DNA of 64,000 nt from Capsicum annuum (GCF_002878395.1 NC_061121.1:44512133-44576132), one strand, 5' to 3'. Positions 44,373 through 55,293 are shown, numbered from the stretch's first letter. Notes: generated by a model not told the origin, from the letters alone. Numbers and translations are program-made.

Positions 44373-45734
44373 AATTATGACCCTTACATTAGCAAAAGGA
44401 ATTTAGAATTATCTGAAGGAAGAATATAAGGATATGAAAGAATACGAGGCATGAAGGTGTTGAATCTAATAAGGAAATTCAAATTGCAAAAGATGAAGGA
44501 ATTGGAGATCGTCAAAGAGTACTCAGATCGACTTCTTAGCATTGTTAACAAGATAAGATTGCTTGGCACAAAATTTAAAGATTCAAGAATTGTTGAAAAA
44601 ATTCTTGTTATTGTGACTGAAAGATACGATGTATCAATAACTACCTTGGAAAACACAAAAGACACGTCCAAGATTACCTTGGCAGAATTGTTAAATACAT
44701 TGCAGGCACAAGAGCAAGGGAGGCTACTGAGGCAGGATGGTATGGTTGAAGGATCTTTGGAAACCAACTACAAGAATCAAAGAAAGGTAATAATTCAAGG
44801 AAAAATTACCTACCTTGCAAGAACTGTGTAAAATAGGTCATCCTTCATTTAAATGTTGGAAGAGACCAGATGCACAATACAAGATTTGCAATCAACTGGG
44901 TCATGAAGCTGTGATTTGCAAAAACAAGTTTAAAAAATATAAAGCAGAAGCCCAAGTCATCAAAGAAGAAGAAGATCACTTATTTGTGGCGACATCTTCA
45001 ACCATGAAATTTGATTTTTGGATGATTGACAATGGTTGTACAAATTACAAGACATATAACAAAACTCTTTTTAAAGAGTTTTTGCCTTTGGAATATAACA
45101 AAATCAGAATTGAGAATGGTGACTATATTCCTGTAGAAGGAAAAGGGAATGTTGCAATCAAACAGTTTCAGTTAAAAAAATAATTTCAAATGTCCTTTAT
45201 GTTCCCGATATCAATAAAAGATTGTTAAGTGTAGGCCAGCTAATGGAAGACGGATTTAAACTATTGTTTGGAGATAAATATTGTCGAATCTTTGATTCCA
45301 ATAATCTTGAGATTTTACAAATTGATATGAAAGGCAAAAGATTCTTATTTAATCCAACGGAAGATGCACATAAGTCATGCAAGAACAAATATGAATTGGC
45401 AAATTTATTCAAGAGGTCAAATTCAGCCGAAGCCGAGACAATTTCTGATCCAAGGAGAGTGCTGAAACTAAGTCTCAGAAATAAAGTAGGAATAGATAAT
45501 TTTAGTAGTTTTAAATTATTAGATTCCTATGTGACTTAGGAATTAGTTGTCCCTTTCTTATTTGAATAGGAATTAGTTATCCCAATTTAAATTGAAGTGT
45601 AGTTAGAAATTTAGCTATAAATATATGTTTTGAGTTATTAATAAAATAATTCACTTTGACAAGACAATTGCAGTATTTTTTCCTCTCCAACTTTTTCTCT
45701 GTTATTTCTCTGAACTCAAAGCCAAAAACCAACA
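44373..45734 (+). mobile_element. 5'-truncated copia fragment with 3' LTR
   Basis: It carries gag (44451-44831: KMKELEIVKEYSDRLLSIVN, TLAELLNTLQAQEQGRLL), two CCHC-like motifs (CKIGHPSFKCWKR; CNQLGHEAVICKNK) and a protease start (FWMIDNGCTNYKTYNK, with the usual DSG changed to DNG). A frameshift follows near 45185, then LLSVGQLMEDGFKLLF. Integrase, polymerase and RNase H are gone. A purine tract CCAAGGAGAG (45450-45459) precedes the LTR 45460-45734, which begins TGCTGAAACTAAGTC and ends AAACCAACA. After it the F-box exon resumes. Confidence 0.85.
45460..45734 (+). repeat. 3' LTR of the truncated copia fragment (275 bp)
   Basis: Bounded by TG (45460) after a purine tract and CA (45734) before F-box coding sequence. 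TATA-like ATAAATATATG is near 45620. Confidence 0.75.
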
Positions 45735-46311
45735 ATCATCATGAAGTGTCAGAATTGGAGGTTTGTAATCTTGGGGGTGATGAGAAATGGAGAAATTTGG
45801 GCCAAGTTCCATATCTTGTATGGCATGATTTTGGCCAGGTTTGGATGAATGGAGCCCTTCATTGGATGGATCCCGTCAATAAGGACAGCATTTACTCCTT
45901 CGATATTGAGACTGAAAAGCTCAAGTCTGTGCCAGGTTCACCTGGTCTGGTATGTCCATTCAAGTATTTGACCCAAGCAGAGTTGCAGAGATCTACATGT
46001 CCACCTTGTGTTTGATGCTAGTAGAGTTGGGGAACTGTCTGTGTTTAGTGGTAGCATTTTTTGGTCATATTGCTACATGGTGGATGAAAGAGTATGGAAT
46101 AGCTGAATCTTGGACTAAAGATCACATTTTGACTTGTTTGGTGCCAGCTGGTTTTGGGATTGATATTTGTTATCATAAATATTTACCAATCCTAATCTGG
46201 AAAGATGGAGAAATCTTGATGCAAGGAAAAAAAGGCTCACAGCTATTTTCGTACAATCCAAAAGACGAGATTTTTAGGGTGATCCCCATTAGCAGGATAT
46301 TGGAACTGTAG

Positions 46312-46606
46312 CGACTAGATATCTTCCAAGTTTTTCCTAACTCAAAACTGCTGTGGGGGGCGACTTTCAAGTCTCAAATGTTTATCCGAATAAAAGCTGA
46401 GATAGTTGAGATATTTCATTTGTCTTATTTCCTCCAGGTATTATGCTTTGCTAGTATGTCTCTGCGGTAATTTGGTTTAGAACAACTATTACTGTTGTGG
46501 ATGCTTTTGAATTGTGGTGGAACAACTTTCTGTATGTTTATGTTGTCCATTTGAATATTCCAAGTTATTTACATTGCAAAAGTCTCCAAAACTGCATTTT
46601 CTTTAT
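46312..46606 (+). other. Region between F-box pseudogene and SAUR gene
   Basis: Probably 3' UTRs of the two converging genes. Nothing else is recognised. Confidence 0.4.
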
Positions 46607-46993
46607 TCATTTCATTTGGCACTTGTCTGAAGAACAGCAACACGAAGGAATTGAGAGGAGCAACGCCTTGTGAAGATCTCCTGCAGCTACACCTTTCTTG
46701 ATAAGCAAAATAATATAGACCATGAAGGATGAATCGCAGAGTACTGTAATGGGGCCAGCACTTGACAGGCTAAACTCTTCTTCGGATAAGATTATAAGTT
46801 GTCTGATGACCGCATTTTCAAGATAATCCAAGGGTATCACGAAGTGCGTTTGATCAATTGTATACATGACAAAATGACCTTTCCTGACTATTGAGGGTGA
46901 AGACGTACTACAAATCTCTGCATCACTACCATTTCTTGTTAGTGACATTCTCTTCCTCTGCATGGCTGCAAATTTCTGCCATCTCCTACCCAT
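46607..46993 (-). CDS. SAUR-family auxin-responsive protein
   Basis: An intact 128-codon frame with ATG at 46993 and stop at 46607, no intron. The N-terminus MGRRWQKFAAMQRKRMSLTR is basic, as in the longer SAUR class. The SAUR domain spans about residues 36-95: VRKGHFVMYTIDQTHFVIPL, DYLENAVIRQLIILSEEEF, then GPITVLCDSSFMVYIILLIK. Such proteins are small, auxin-inducible and promote cell expansion, commonly by inhibiting PP2C.D phosphatases at the plasma membrane. It is divergent from the kelch pseudogene at 47229, leaving about 235 bp of shared upstream DNA. It is clearly different from the SAUR copies at 22352 and 55294. Length and frame suggest a functional gene; expression is unknown. Confidence 0.88.
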   Translation of the reverse strand: MGRRWQKFAAMQRKRMSLTRNGSDAEICSTSSPSIVRKGHFVMYTIDQTHFVIPLDYLENAVIRQLIILSEEEFSLSSAGPITVLCDSSFMVYIILLIKKGVAAGDLHKALLLSIPSCCCSSDKCQMK

Positions 46994-47228
46994 TTTGATA
47001 AGTTTCTAGGTACTGATCATTGTTTTTCTTTCCATTTTTTCTTGAAAGTTTTGAAGCAAGAAAGTAGACTATATAGAACCTTTTGATTGCTAAAGTGATA
47101 ATCAAGAAAAAGTGTGTGTGTATAACCCCAAACGAATTTTGTTCAATTAAATCAGTCTTATCAGGAAGACACAGGGATTAGAATCCATATCAGAGCAAGG
47201 CGGCGGAACTGGTGTTTATTTTAGGGTT
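46994..47228. promoter_or_regulatory. Shared upstream region of divergent SAUR and kelch genes
   Basis: Short intergenic DNA between the two divergent starts. It includes a run of GTGTGTGTG near 47113. No specific auxin-response (TGTCTC) pair was fixed with confidence. Confidence 0.35.
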
Positions 47229-48412
47229 GAATCTGGAAGATTTGTCAGAAGAACAGTCCTGTGTGCTTACAAAGGATTGTCGGAAAGAAAGTAACTGGAC
47301 GGCTAGCATGAGCTATCGGCCGATAGGATTGAAGTCTAGCATGGGAAAAGGCCATTGGAAGATGACAAGGAGGTTGAAAATGTGAAATGCAGGTTGCAAA
47401 AGCAGTCAGATGGTTCCAACCTAGTGGAAGTGGATCTTTCCTTGGGGAGTTCTTCAGCATCCCCTGATGAGCAAGCTGACAGTCAGGACCATGATGAGCA
47501 AGCTGACAATCAGAATCATGCTGGGGATAATTCTGATTGGAGCACACCTTTTCCTTCCATCAACCGTGACAGCTCCATCAATTCTCTCATTCGTTGCTCT
47601 AGATCACATTATGGCGCCATAGCAGCTTTGAATCGCAACTTCCGCTAATTAGTTAGGAGCAGTGAACTTTATACAGCGCGGCGACGAAATGGTGTGGTAG
47701 AGCACTGGGTGTATTTATCCTGCCAACAGCCTGAGTGGGACGCTTTTGACCCTGCTAGGCTTTGTTTGATGCATCTGCCGAGAATGACTCCCAATGATTG
47801 TTTCGTGTTCTCCGATAAGGAATCTTTGGCGGTTGATATGGAGCTTCTTGTTTTCGGAAAGGATGTGTTTGCCCATGTCATTTACCAGTACACTAACTGA
47901 CAAATATTTGGTCAACTGGGATGCAGGTAAATGTGCCACGATGTTTGTTTGGTAAAGAAAGCCTTGGGGAAATCGCCATTTTTGCTTCCGGCTGTGACTC
48001 ACAAGGTAAAATCCTTAGCTCGGCTGAACTTTACAATTTGGAGACAGGCACGTGGAGGACTTTGAGAAGCATGAATAAGCCATGTAAGGTGTTCTGTTGT
48101 ATTCATGGATGGAAAGTTTTACGTGATAGGAGGCATTGGACTGAAATCCCGAACCTGTCTCCTGTGCGACCTAACCTTAGGAATGGCATACCTGCTACAT
48201 CTGCAGCGCCTCCATTGGTAGCTGTTGAAAGTAATCAATTTACGCTGCTGACTATGCTGAAATGTCGGTTAGGAAGTATGAAAAGCATAACAAATAATGG
48301 ATTTATTGAGGTGAATTCGTGGTACCTAGTGAAGGATCTCAAGAATGGAACTTGCCCGGCTAAAAGCAATCAGGTAGCTTTGTGTATAACAAGTTCTGTC
48401 ATGGGATGCTGA
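47229..48412 (+). pseudogene. SKIP11-type F-box/kelch gene (copy B), decayed
   Basis: Reading starts near 47229 (LEDLSEEQSCVLTKDCRKES, original ATG lost). The F-box segment reads RDSSINSLIRCSRSHYGAIA, followed by a stop (TAA near 47646). The linker and first kelch part continue in the same frame (RRRNGVVEHWVYLSCQQPEW, DPARLCLMHLPRMTPNDCFV). A frameshift near 47895 leads to [20 protein letters not shown] and [15 protein letters not shown]. Two deletions remove kelch sequence: about 20 codons after [10 protein letters not shown], and about 45 codons before GFIEVNSW. The end SSVMGC plus stop at 48412 is the normal C-terminus. The protein family targets substrates for SCF ligases. This copy cannot make it. 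Confidence 0.9.
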
Positions 48413-48748
48413 AGAGATGGAATGTGGCTGGTTGTACTGTAGAGGTGGTGGATGTCAATCAATACATAATTGGTTTCTGGGGCAACAAGTTTTTTTGCTA
48501 ATGCGTAATTTATCCCAACTTTTTCCTCTTAACAGTTGATAGATTTCAATTAGTTTTTAAAGCTTCTCGAGGAAAGTCATAGAAGTACTTAATCTTTTTC
48601 TTTTTCTTGTTTTGCGATCTTTATTTTCTTGACTTTGTCGAGGAGAGAAATAAGGGTCTGCAATGTTGGTTGTTTGTTGGCATCTTGGCTTGTGTAACCC
48701 ATGCTTTGTTATGCTTTTCATACTTTCTAACCGACATTTCAGCTTAGT
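48413..48748 (+). other. 3' region of kelch copy B and junction to inverted copy C
   Basis: Non-coding, T-rich 3' UTR-like sequence. Inverted copy C begins near 48749. No transposon terminus was recognised at the junction. Confidence 0.45.
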
Positions 48749-49470
48749 CTGCAGCGTACAATCGATTATTTACAACAGCTACAGCTGGCTGGAGACACTG
48801 AAGATGTAGCAGGTATGTCATTCCTAAGGTTAGGTGGCACAGGAGACATGTTCGAGATTTCAGTTCATGTTTCCGTTGCCAGATCATACTCCTTCGCACA
48901 TGTCAACAGCTTTAAGTCGGCTCCTCCAATGCCTCCTATCACATAAAACTTTCCAACCATGAATACGCCAGAACACATCTTACGTTGCTTATTCATGCTT
49001 CACAAAGTCTTCCACGTGCCTGTCTCCGAATTGTAAAGTTCAGCAGAGCTAAGGATTTTAACTTGTGAGTCAACTGCCAGAAAAAATGGTGATTTTCCCA
49101 GTGCCTGCTTTACCAAACAAACATCATGGCGCATTCATCTGCATCCCAGTTAACTACGTATTTTGTCAGTAAGCTGTACCGATAAATGACATGTGTCACA
49201 CATCCTTTCTACAAACAAGAAGCTCAATACCAATCCCCAATGATTCCTTGTTGGAGAACTGCACGAAACACTCATTGGGAGTCATTCTCGGCAGAAGCAT
49301 CCAATGCAGTCTAGCAGGGTCAAAAGCTTCCCACTCAGGCTGCTGGCAGGAGAGATACACCCAATGCTCCACCACACCATTTCATCTCCGCGCTGTATAA
49401 AGTTCTCCACTCCTAATTATTGAGTGGAAGTTACGATTCAATCATGCTATAGTGCCATAATATGACCTAG

Positions 49471-52067
49471 AAAAACAATCCCCCACCTCCTAAATACCAC
49501 TCCTTGATCATAAGAAAAAACGCCAAAAGCCCTATCCTTTTCTTTTATCTCTCTAGGCGACATGGGAAACTAGGGAAGCTATGGCTGCCACCGCCTCTCC
49601 CTAGCCTTTTATGGGAGAGCTTCTCCAAAACCCTACAGACAAACCTACAAACACCAATACAAACTCTAATTATGTTAATAAGTTAAATCAAACACAATCA
49701 ACTATTAATCTTTCACTAACTAGTTTAATACCTATTGAAGTTGTTCATGGAATCCCAACATTAAAAATTACGTTGGATGAGCGACACGATTTCTCCAAAG
49801 AGGCGGGACTTCATCGAGCCATAGTGGTTAAATTATCCATGGGATCACCAGATTTGTCAATTTTAAGATTGATTTTGCCTAAGTTTCTCGGTATTAAGGG
49901 ACATTGTCTTGTCGGGTTGCTTGCTCAAAGGAAACTTCTTATTCATATGGATCAATATGATGATTTTGTGGCTGCATTATAAAGAGGTGTGACTTATTTC
50001 ATGCACAACGGCAAAAATCATCAGATTAGGTTTTTTCTGTGGACTATTGGATTCAACCCTAAGGAGGAGACTTCACGTGCGGCCGGCAGTATGGATTTTG
50101 TTTCCAAACTTGTCGACAGATTTGTTTGCTAAGAGGACTTTCCTTTCCATTGATTCAGCATTTGGAAAATCTATTGTTGTGGATAAGGCCACAGAAGTGA
50201 GATCAAGACCGAGCACGGCTAGGGTTAGAGTCATCCCTGACTTAATGGACAAGCATCCGGATCATATTCAACTTCAAAGTGTGGACAAAGTTACAAGTAG
50301 AATTATTGTGGAGTTTGAGGAGGTGGTATATGATAATTTACCTCAATATTGCACCCACTATAAGTACCAGGGTCATGATGAAAAGAAGTGTTGATTGTTA
50401 ATTGAAAAAAAAAAAAGTAGTGCTTTAAAAACAAGATGATATGACAATGGAAATTGAGGGAGATTCGGTTGAAAAATTGCAAGGAGATGCACATGATTAT
50501 CTAAATATTAAGAAGAAACAAAAAAATAGAGTTAACATGGGGATATCCAGTAGGTAAAACTTTGGCTAGGGTATCCGAAAACTTATCGGAAAGAGCACAG
50601 GCTGAAAAAAAAGCTCTTCAAAATCTGCCTAGTATTTTGGATAAAAGTGTCAGGACTTAGAGTTTAATGGTTTCTAAGCAGGATGTGGAGTTGAACAATA
50701 CTAGAGTATGTTGGAGATGAGGTCTGGACAATGGTTTCACGCAAACAATCTGTTAGTCCTTAAACTAGCAAAGAACATAATGTGGAAAAGAAACAATGCG
50801 TTGAAACAAAGGATGTTGTGGATCCTAACACCTTTGAGGCTCTTTTATATAAAAATGAGCACTAATATATTCGGGCAGTCATAAATGTCAAATTGCACTT
50901 TCAGAAGTGACAAATACGCTAATGCAACAACACGTTGCAAGCTTGATTTGTCCCGTACCTGTCTTGAAGCTGTTGATGGCTACATTGGATGCTTCGGCGT
51001 GTAAGATCCCTTCTCCATCTATGGAGTCAATTGGAGAGAAATAAGATGACTTTGGACATAAATTATTATTCAAGGGGAATGAACAAGATGTGGATAGGGT
51101 AGTGGCCTTAACTCCGACGCATTCAAACAACAAGGTTAAAGCCAAGAGTGACCAAAAAAGAGGTACAAATATAAAGAGTTGGGCAGATATGGCAGAGGAT
51201 GAGAAGCAGGCTTCATCCCCTCCAACGTGTAGCAAGTTGAGTCCAACAATCTCAGAATTTGTGCCAAGTTATGAAATGGTTCTTCCATCTTTAGCTGTGG
51301 AACAGCTTCTGGCTCAAACAAGTACACGTTTGAATGCTATGGATAATCCTACCAATGGGTTCTAGACCAAGAGGAATGTGCCAGGAGATTTGCTAGAAGT
51401 TCCAATGGAAGAGTTTGAGGGTGATTTGGGTGTTGATATATTTGACGAAGAAGATGAGGATGAAGTATTGAATGAGTGCTTTGCTAAAGTGGCTAGGGAT
51501 GGAGATCTTTCACCTAGGCAACAAAGGAAAGGATTCAAGAAAAAGAAGACTCATGAAAGAAAATATAGTTGGGTTGGTAAAGTGTCTGAAGAGGTTATTC
51601 TAAGACAATTACCAATGAGAGTGGCAAAGCAGAAGGATACTAGGTTCAATTATATCAAGAAGATTCAATAGACCAAGAAGAATTGATGAAATATGAAGAT
51701 ATTTTAGACTGGTTGGAGGAAGAAGACAAGGTGACGAATCTGATCTTTATAGGGCTACATCTTCTTCAAGATTTTTAATTTTTAAAGAAACATGGATCTA
51801 ACTCCACACTTTTTCTTATTTTAATCTTTCACTACTTAAGTATTATCATTTGTAATATTATCATAGAGTTGGTTATTAACTCTGTTATGACCATAGAATA
51901 TTTAGTTCTTTCTTCTTCTTATTTTTTACATGCATGTTAATTAGAAGTGGTCTCATTATTCCTCAATAGTATTAGGAAGGCAAGGCATAGCCCCCCTTGC
52001 TTGTGCTTTATATATATATATATAACTTGCCCCGGGCATCTCACCTAATGGATTTGCTATAAAAGAG
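49471..52067 (+). mobile_element. Gag-only LINE-like retroposon (2.6 kb)
   Basis: It interrupts kelch copy C and is flanked by the 7-bp duplication GACCTAG (49464-49470 and 52068-52074). The paralogous site in copy A (near 21645) is uninterrupted, which fixes both borders. The coding part has DUF4283-like and zinc-knuckle segments, as in plant L1 ORF1. No endonuclease or reverse transcriptase is present. There are no LTRs. The 3' end carries (TA)n (52009-52024) and no clear poly(A), which is unusual for a LINE, so the class is tentative. Confidence 0.75.
49611..51671 (+). pseudogene. ORF1/gag-like protein (DUF4283 and zinc knuckle), decayed
   Basis: Pieces in order: 49611-49982 gives the DUF4283-type core (EVVHGIPTLKITLDERHDFS, LPKFLGIKGHCLVGLLAQRK). 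After a frame change, 50047-50394 gives FAKRTFLSIDSAFGKSIVVD, RPSTARVRVIPDLMDKHPD and a knuckle YCTHYKYQGHDEKKC, in which the second Cys is now Tyr. Later open pieces 51090-51365 and 51378-51671 are acidic, then basic (DIFDEEDEDEVLNECFAKVA, SPRQQRKGFKKKKTHERK). In L1-type elements this protein binds the RNA. Several frameshifts and the lost Cys show decay. Confidence 0.7.
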
Positions 52068-52218
52068 GACCTAGAGCAACAAATGAGAGTATTGATGGAG
52101 TTGTCAAGGTCAATGGCAGGAAAAAGTGTGCTCCTGTCAGAATTATCCCCAGCATGATCCTAATTGTCCGCTTCCTCATCCGGGGATGCTGAAGGACATC
52201 CCAAGGATAGAATTACTC

Positions 52219-52487
52219 TGTAACACCCCACATTTTTTGGCTAGAATTCAAAACCGTTCACCCAACTTGTGTAGACCTGAACCCAATGGTTTCTATTTAT
52301 ATATAAGTTTGAATATCAACTCTTTAGGGTGGGAACATCTTTTGCGATGGATTGAAGTCATAAATATTTCCTATCTCAAAGTGGAGTTGAGAACTTTCCA
52401 ACCTATAGAGTTTTAGTATTTGATTTTACTTGGGTCAACTTCCAACGATCATTTCTCGTTGAATAAAACAAATTATATGGCCAACTA
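52219..52487 (+). repeat. TGTAACACCCC-type LTR fragment (copy C), left part
   Basis: Counterpart of 21788-22260. It continues at 54972-55200 after the inserted gypsy element. Confidence 0.7.
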
Positions 52488-53111
52488 TGATACCAAACGG
52501 TATCTAAAAGAGCACGAAACAGTCCACAATCACACAAACAGTCCACACGCACAAGACACTTAACGGAAACAACAAACACCAACTTAAACGATAGAAAAGA
52601 TATGTAACTTGACGCAAGGAGAACTCATAATGCATCAAATAAAGAGTGTATTAATACTCTAAAACCTCTACAAAACAAGTTAACAAGCACCGCGTTCTTA
52701 CGAAACACAAGAGGAGCTCGGTTCTCTCAAGCACTCTCTTTTCTAGCCGATACACACAACACAAGAAGAAACCATTTATTGTGGTGTCAAATGGTGGTCT
52801 ACTCTCTTCTTGAGAGGAATATGATGTTCAGTAGTACAAGTGATTCTTAATAATAACCTAACTAAAGAGAACAAGACTAAAGAAACACCTTAAATAGTCC
52901 TTACAAAAAGGATGGCAAAAGGAACCCTTTGCCCTTAATGAAAAGGGAGGGTGTGGAGTGTTTGAGGAAGCCTTGGGGTGTATTTTGGGCCACTAATGTC
53001 ATCCCCCACATGTAAATATGCACACTCCCTTGGACGAGTTTGCAACAAGCTCAAACGCGTTCATTTTCATAAACACGCCTTGAAGCCTTTGTAGTTCCCG
53101 AGATTGACTTC
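52488..53111 (-). repeat. 3' LTR of the deleted gypsy element (lacks 35 bp)
   Basis: It matches 54313-54936. The last 35 bp of the other LTR (54937-54971) are missing, and coding sequence follows directly. Confidence 0.8.
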
Positions 53112-53345
53112 ATCTTGAGAGGAGTTTGACCTCAAACTCACGTGTTCTTCATCTTCAATGGTACCAATCCATGAGAGGTCACACACGTTGAACGTGTTAT
53201 GCACTTGGTATTCCGGTGGCAAGTCGATCTTGTAAGCATTATCGTTGATTTATTCAAGAACTTGGAATGGACCGTCACCTCTTGGCAGCAACTTGCCCTT
53301 TCTTTTGTTGGGGAACTGGTCCTTATCCTTGAGTGCTTAAGAATG
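53112..53345 (-). pseudogene. Gypsy integrase C-terminal remnant
   Basis: The minus strand reads FPNKRKGKLLPRGDGPFQVL, one stop, then INDNAYKIDLPPEYQVHNTF and NVCDLSWIGTIEDEEHVSLR. This GDGPFQVL/NAYKIDLP block is the end of Ty3/gypsy integrases. No chromodomain can be recognised. It runs without a gap into the truncated 3' LTR. Confidence 0.85.
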
Positions 53346-54312
53346 AGTCTACTCTTGAGTTAGAATGGATTTTGGTTTTGAAGACTCAAGTAAGTTTCGT
53401 ACGCACTTGAACCAAGAACAACTACGAATGGTAAACGAGCAAAGCACTACAAAAAACGTTGACACGAAGACGTACTCAAAAAGTAGTTCACAACTTAGTA
53501 GGTTGTTACATAGTTACCAACTAGTGTAGGATTAAATAGAAAGAAAACTAATAGAGACAAGGAAAGAAACTTGAAAGGTCCTATGACTTGAGTTTTGTTG
53601 TTGATGTGGCCCACAATTTTATTTTGGCCGTTTCGTGTTGTTATTTTGTTGAAGTTTGATGTTGTCCAACTTGAATGATACAATTTTTTTTGTTTGGTGA
53701 GGATTTTTCGGTTTTTAGAGTGACATACAAGGCCTTGGACTTTTTTGCAATGGCCAAAATAAAGGTGTCAATAAACTTTTCACCAACTTGCACCAAAATG
53801 GCAAAACACCTTTTTGGTTTGGCTTTGTCCCTATCCGCTTTTGGTTCTTTTCGAAAAAAGGCTTGACACTCTTTTGGTAAGTAAGCTTCTGGGAGGTATT
53901 TTGGTTACTTTACCCTTTGGTGATGTCTTGAAACTAATTCCAAGACAAACACAAGACTTTTATTCTCTTTTCCGTTATATCAAATCAAACAAGCCTTTTA
54001 TCCAACATTCATCTCAAAAACAATATGAACAACAACAAGAAATACTTATGAACAACAACAATAGCTAATCCGTCCAACCCCTCAACAACAACTAAACAAA
54101 GGCTCAAATATTGAACCTTAGGCTCAAGTGTTCTAGGTAAACAACAAGCTAACACACGAAACTACTAAGACAAGAAAAGTAACACCTAAATCTAGACACT
54201 TCTCGGCCAAACACTAGTCACCAGATAACATCCTCTTTTATTTTTTATTTTTTTGATTTTCAACTACAAGAGACCAATATTGGTGGTGTAAGAACACGAC
54301 CATCCTTATCTA
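53346..54312 (-). other. Leader of the deleted gypsy element
   Basis: Non-coding leader between the 5' LTR (right) and the surviving coding end. It contains GTTGTTGTT-type simple repeats in its own orientation. The short frames at 53675-54068 are not recognised. Confidence 0.5.
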
Positions 54313-54971
54313 TGATACCAAACGGTATCTAAAAGAGCACGAAACAGTTCACAATCAGACAAACAGTCCACACGCACAAGACACTTAACGGAAACAACAA
54401 ACACCAACTTAAACGATAGAAAAGATATGCAACTTGACGCAAGGAGAACTCATAATACAGCAAATAAAGAGTGTATTAATACTCTAAAACCTCTACAATA
54501 CAAGTTAATAAGCACCACGTTCTTACTGAACACAATAGGAACTCGGTTCCCTCAAGCACCCTCATTTCTAGACGATACACACAACACAAGAAGAAACCAT
54601 TTCTTGTGATGTCAAATGGTGGTGTACTCTCTTCTTGATAGGAATATTATGTTCAATAGTAAAAATGATTTTTAAGAATAAGCTAACTAAAGAGAACAAG
54701 ACTAAAGAAACACCTTAAATAGTCATTACAAAAAGGATGGCAAAAGGACCCGTTTGCCCTTAAGGAAAGGGGAGGGAGTGGAGTGTTTGGGGAATAATTG
54801 GGATGTGTTTTGGGACCCTAATGCCAAGCCCCACATGTCAATACGCACACTCCCTTGGACGAGTTTTCAACAAGCTCAACCGCGTCCATTTTCATAAACA
54901 CGCCTTGAAGCCTTTATAGTTCCCGAGCTTGACTTCTAGTAAATGGTCTCGAGACCATGACACCCGTATCA
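54313..54971 (-). repeat. 5' LTR of the deleted gypsy element (659 bp)
   Basis: Complete copy. On the minus strand it begins TGATACGGGTG and ends GGTATCA. Confidence 0.85.
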
Positions 54972-55293
54972 TACTATATATCAAATTAAATCCCTTCAAT
55001 TCTTCTTTCCAATGCCACTTACTGTTAGTAAATCTGAGTTTGGAGTTAAAAATTGTGGGCATTTTAGTGAGACACTATCCAAGCTGCGTGGTGGCCGCGC
55101 GATGAAATGTTTATGCCACGCGATTGGGTATGAAAATTGTCATTAACTTATATATAATCGGACACAAAGTTTTTGAGAAAAACACAAGTATCTAGACGTT
55201 AAAAAGAAATCCATTTTCTGTGCAATTCTCCAAATTCTTGTTCTTTTTTTCTTTCGGTGACCATTTAAAGTTTACCAAATATACCTTGTGATA
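54972..55293 (+). other. Rest of the LTR fragment and upstream region of SAUR copy C
   Basis: Aligns with 22030-22351 of copy A. It includes CCATTTTCTGTGCAATTCTCC about 80 bp before the SAUR start, conserved in both copies and so a candidate leader. The SAUR promoter therefore lies in or next to an old LTR remnant. Confidence 0.55.

Larger units (their letters stand above)
41149..46311 (+). pseudogene. F-box protein gene broken by two LTR elements
   Basis: The 5' part 41149-41754 is open from ATG and encodes an F-box (about residues 40-80: FIDLPRVIMVEILSKLP, RRVCKLWYNLFSDPLF) and the start of the F-box-associated domain (LRLIGSCNGFIGLI), ending YRFCFSEFS. The 3' part resumes at 45735 with SELEVCNLGGDEKWRNLG, FGQVWMNGALHWMDP and IYSFDIETEKLKSVPG. 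A frameshift near 45955 moves to another frame (WWMKEYGIAESWTKDHIL, YLPILIWKDGEILMQGKK), ending at TAG 46309-46311. About 15-20 codons are missing at the break. The family is At3g07870-like, a probable SCF adaptor. The frameshift and insertion make it dead, though the 5' half could still yield a short F-box product. Confidence 0.9.
48749..52218 (-). pseudogene. SKIP11-type F-box/kelch fragment (copy C), split by a retroposon
   Basis: Minus strand, two blocks: 52218-52068 (Ser-rich N-terminal part) and 49470-48749 (linker and kelch start: the region giving NGVVEHWVY and QQPEWEAFD-like translations, ending before the C-terminal kelch repeats). The split is a 2.6-kb LINE-like insertion with a 7-bp target duplication. 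At the 5' end it is cut at 52219 by the same LTR fragment as copy A. At the 3' end it stops near 48749. Frameshifts are visible near 49080 (a TGAGTCAACTG gap compared with copy A). Confidence 0.8.
52488..54971 (-). mobile_element. Internally deleted Ty3/gypsy element, minus strand
   Basis: It is bounded by TGATACC... and ...GTATCA, with near-matching target 5-mers AACTA (52483-52487) and TACTA (54972-54976). Copy A shows the empty site (GCCTACTATATATC near 22030). Direct repeats 52488-53111 and 54313-54971 are its LTRs. The interior keeps only the integrase C-terminal end (53112-53340) and the leader, so most of the polyprotein is deleted. Confidence 0.85.

Noticed and set aside
52009..52024. 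(TA)n tract as a promoter
   Set aside because: It is a simple repeat at the 3' end of the retroposon with no gene start downstream.
55288..55293. Upstream GTG as start of the SAUR gene
   Set aside because: Plant nuclear genes start at ATG in almost all cases. ATG at 55294 aligns with the start in copy A and gives the normal short SAUR N-terminus.
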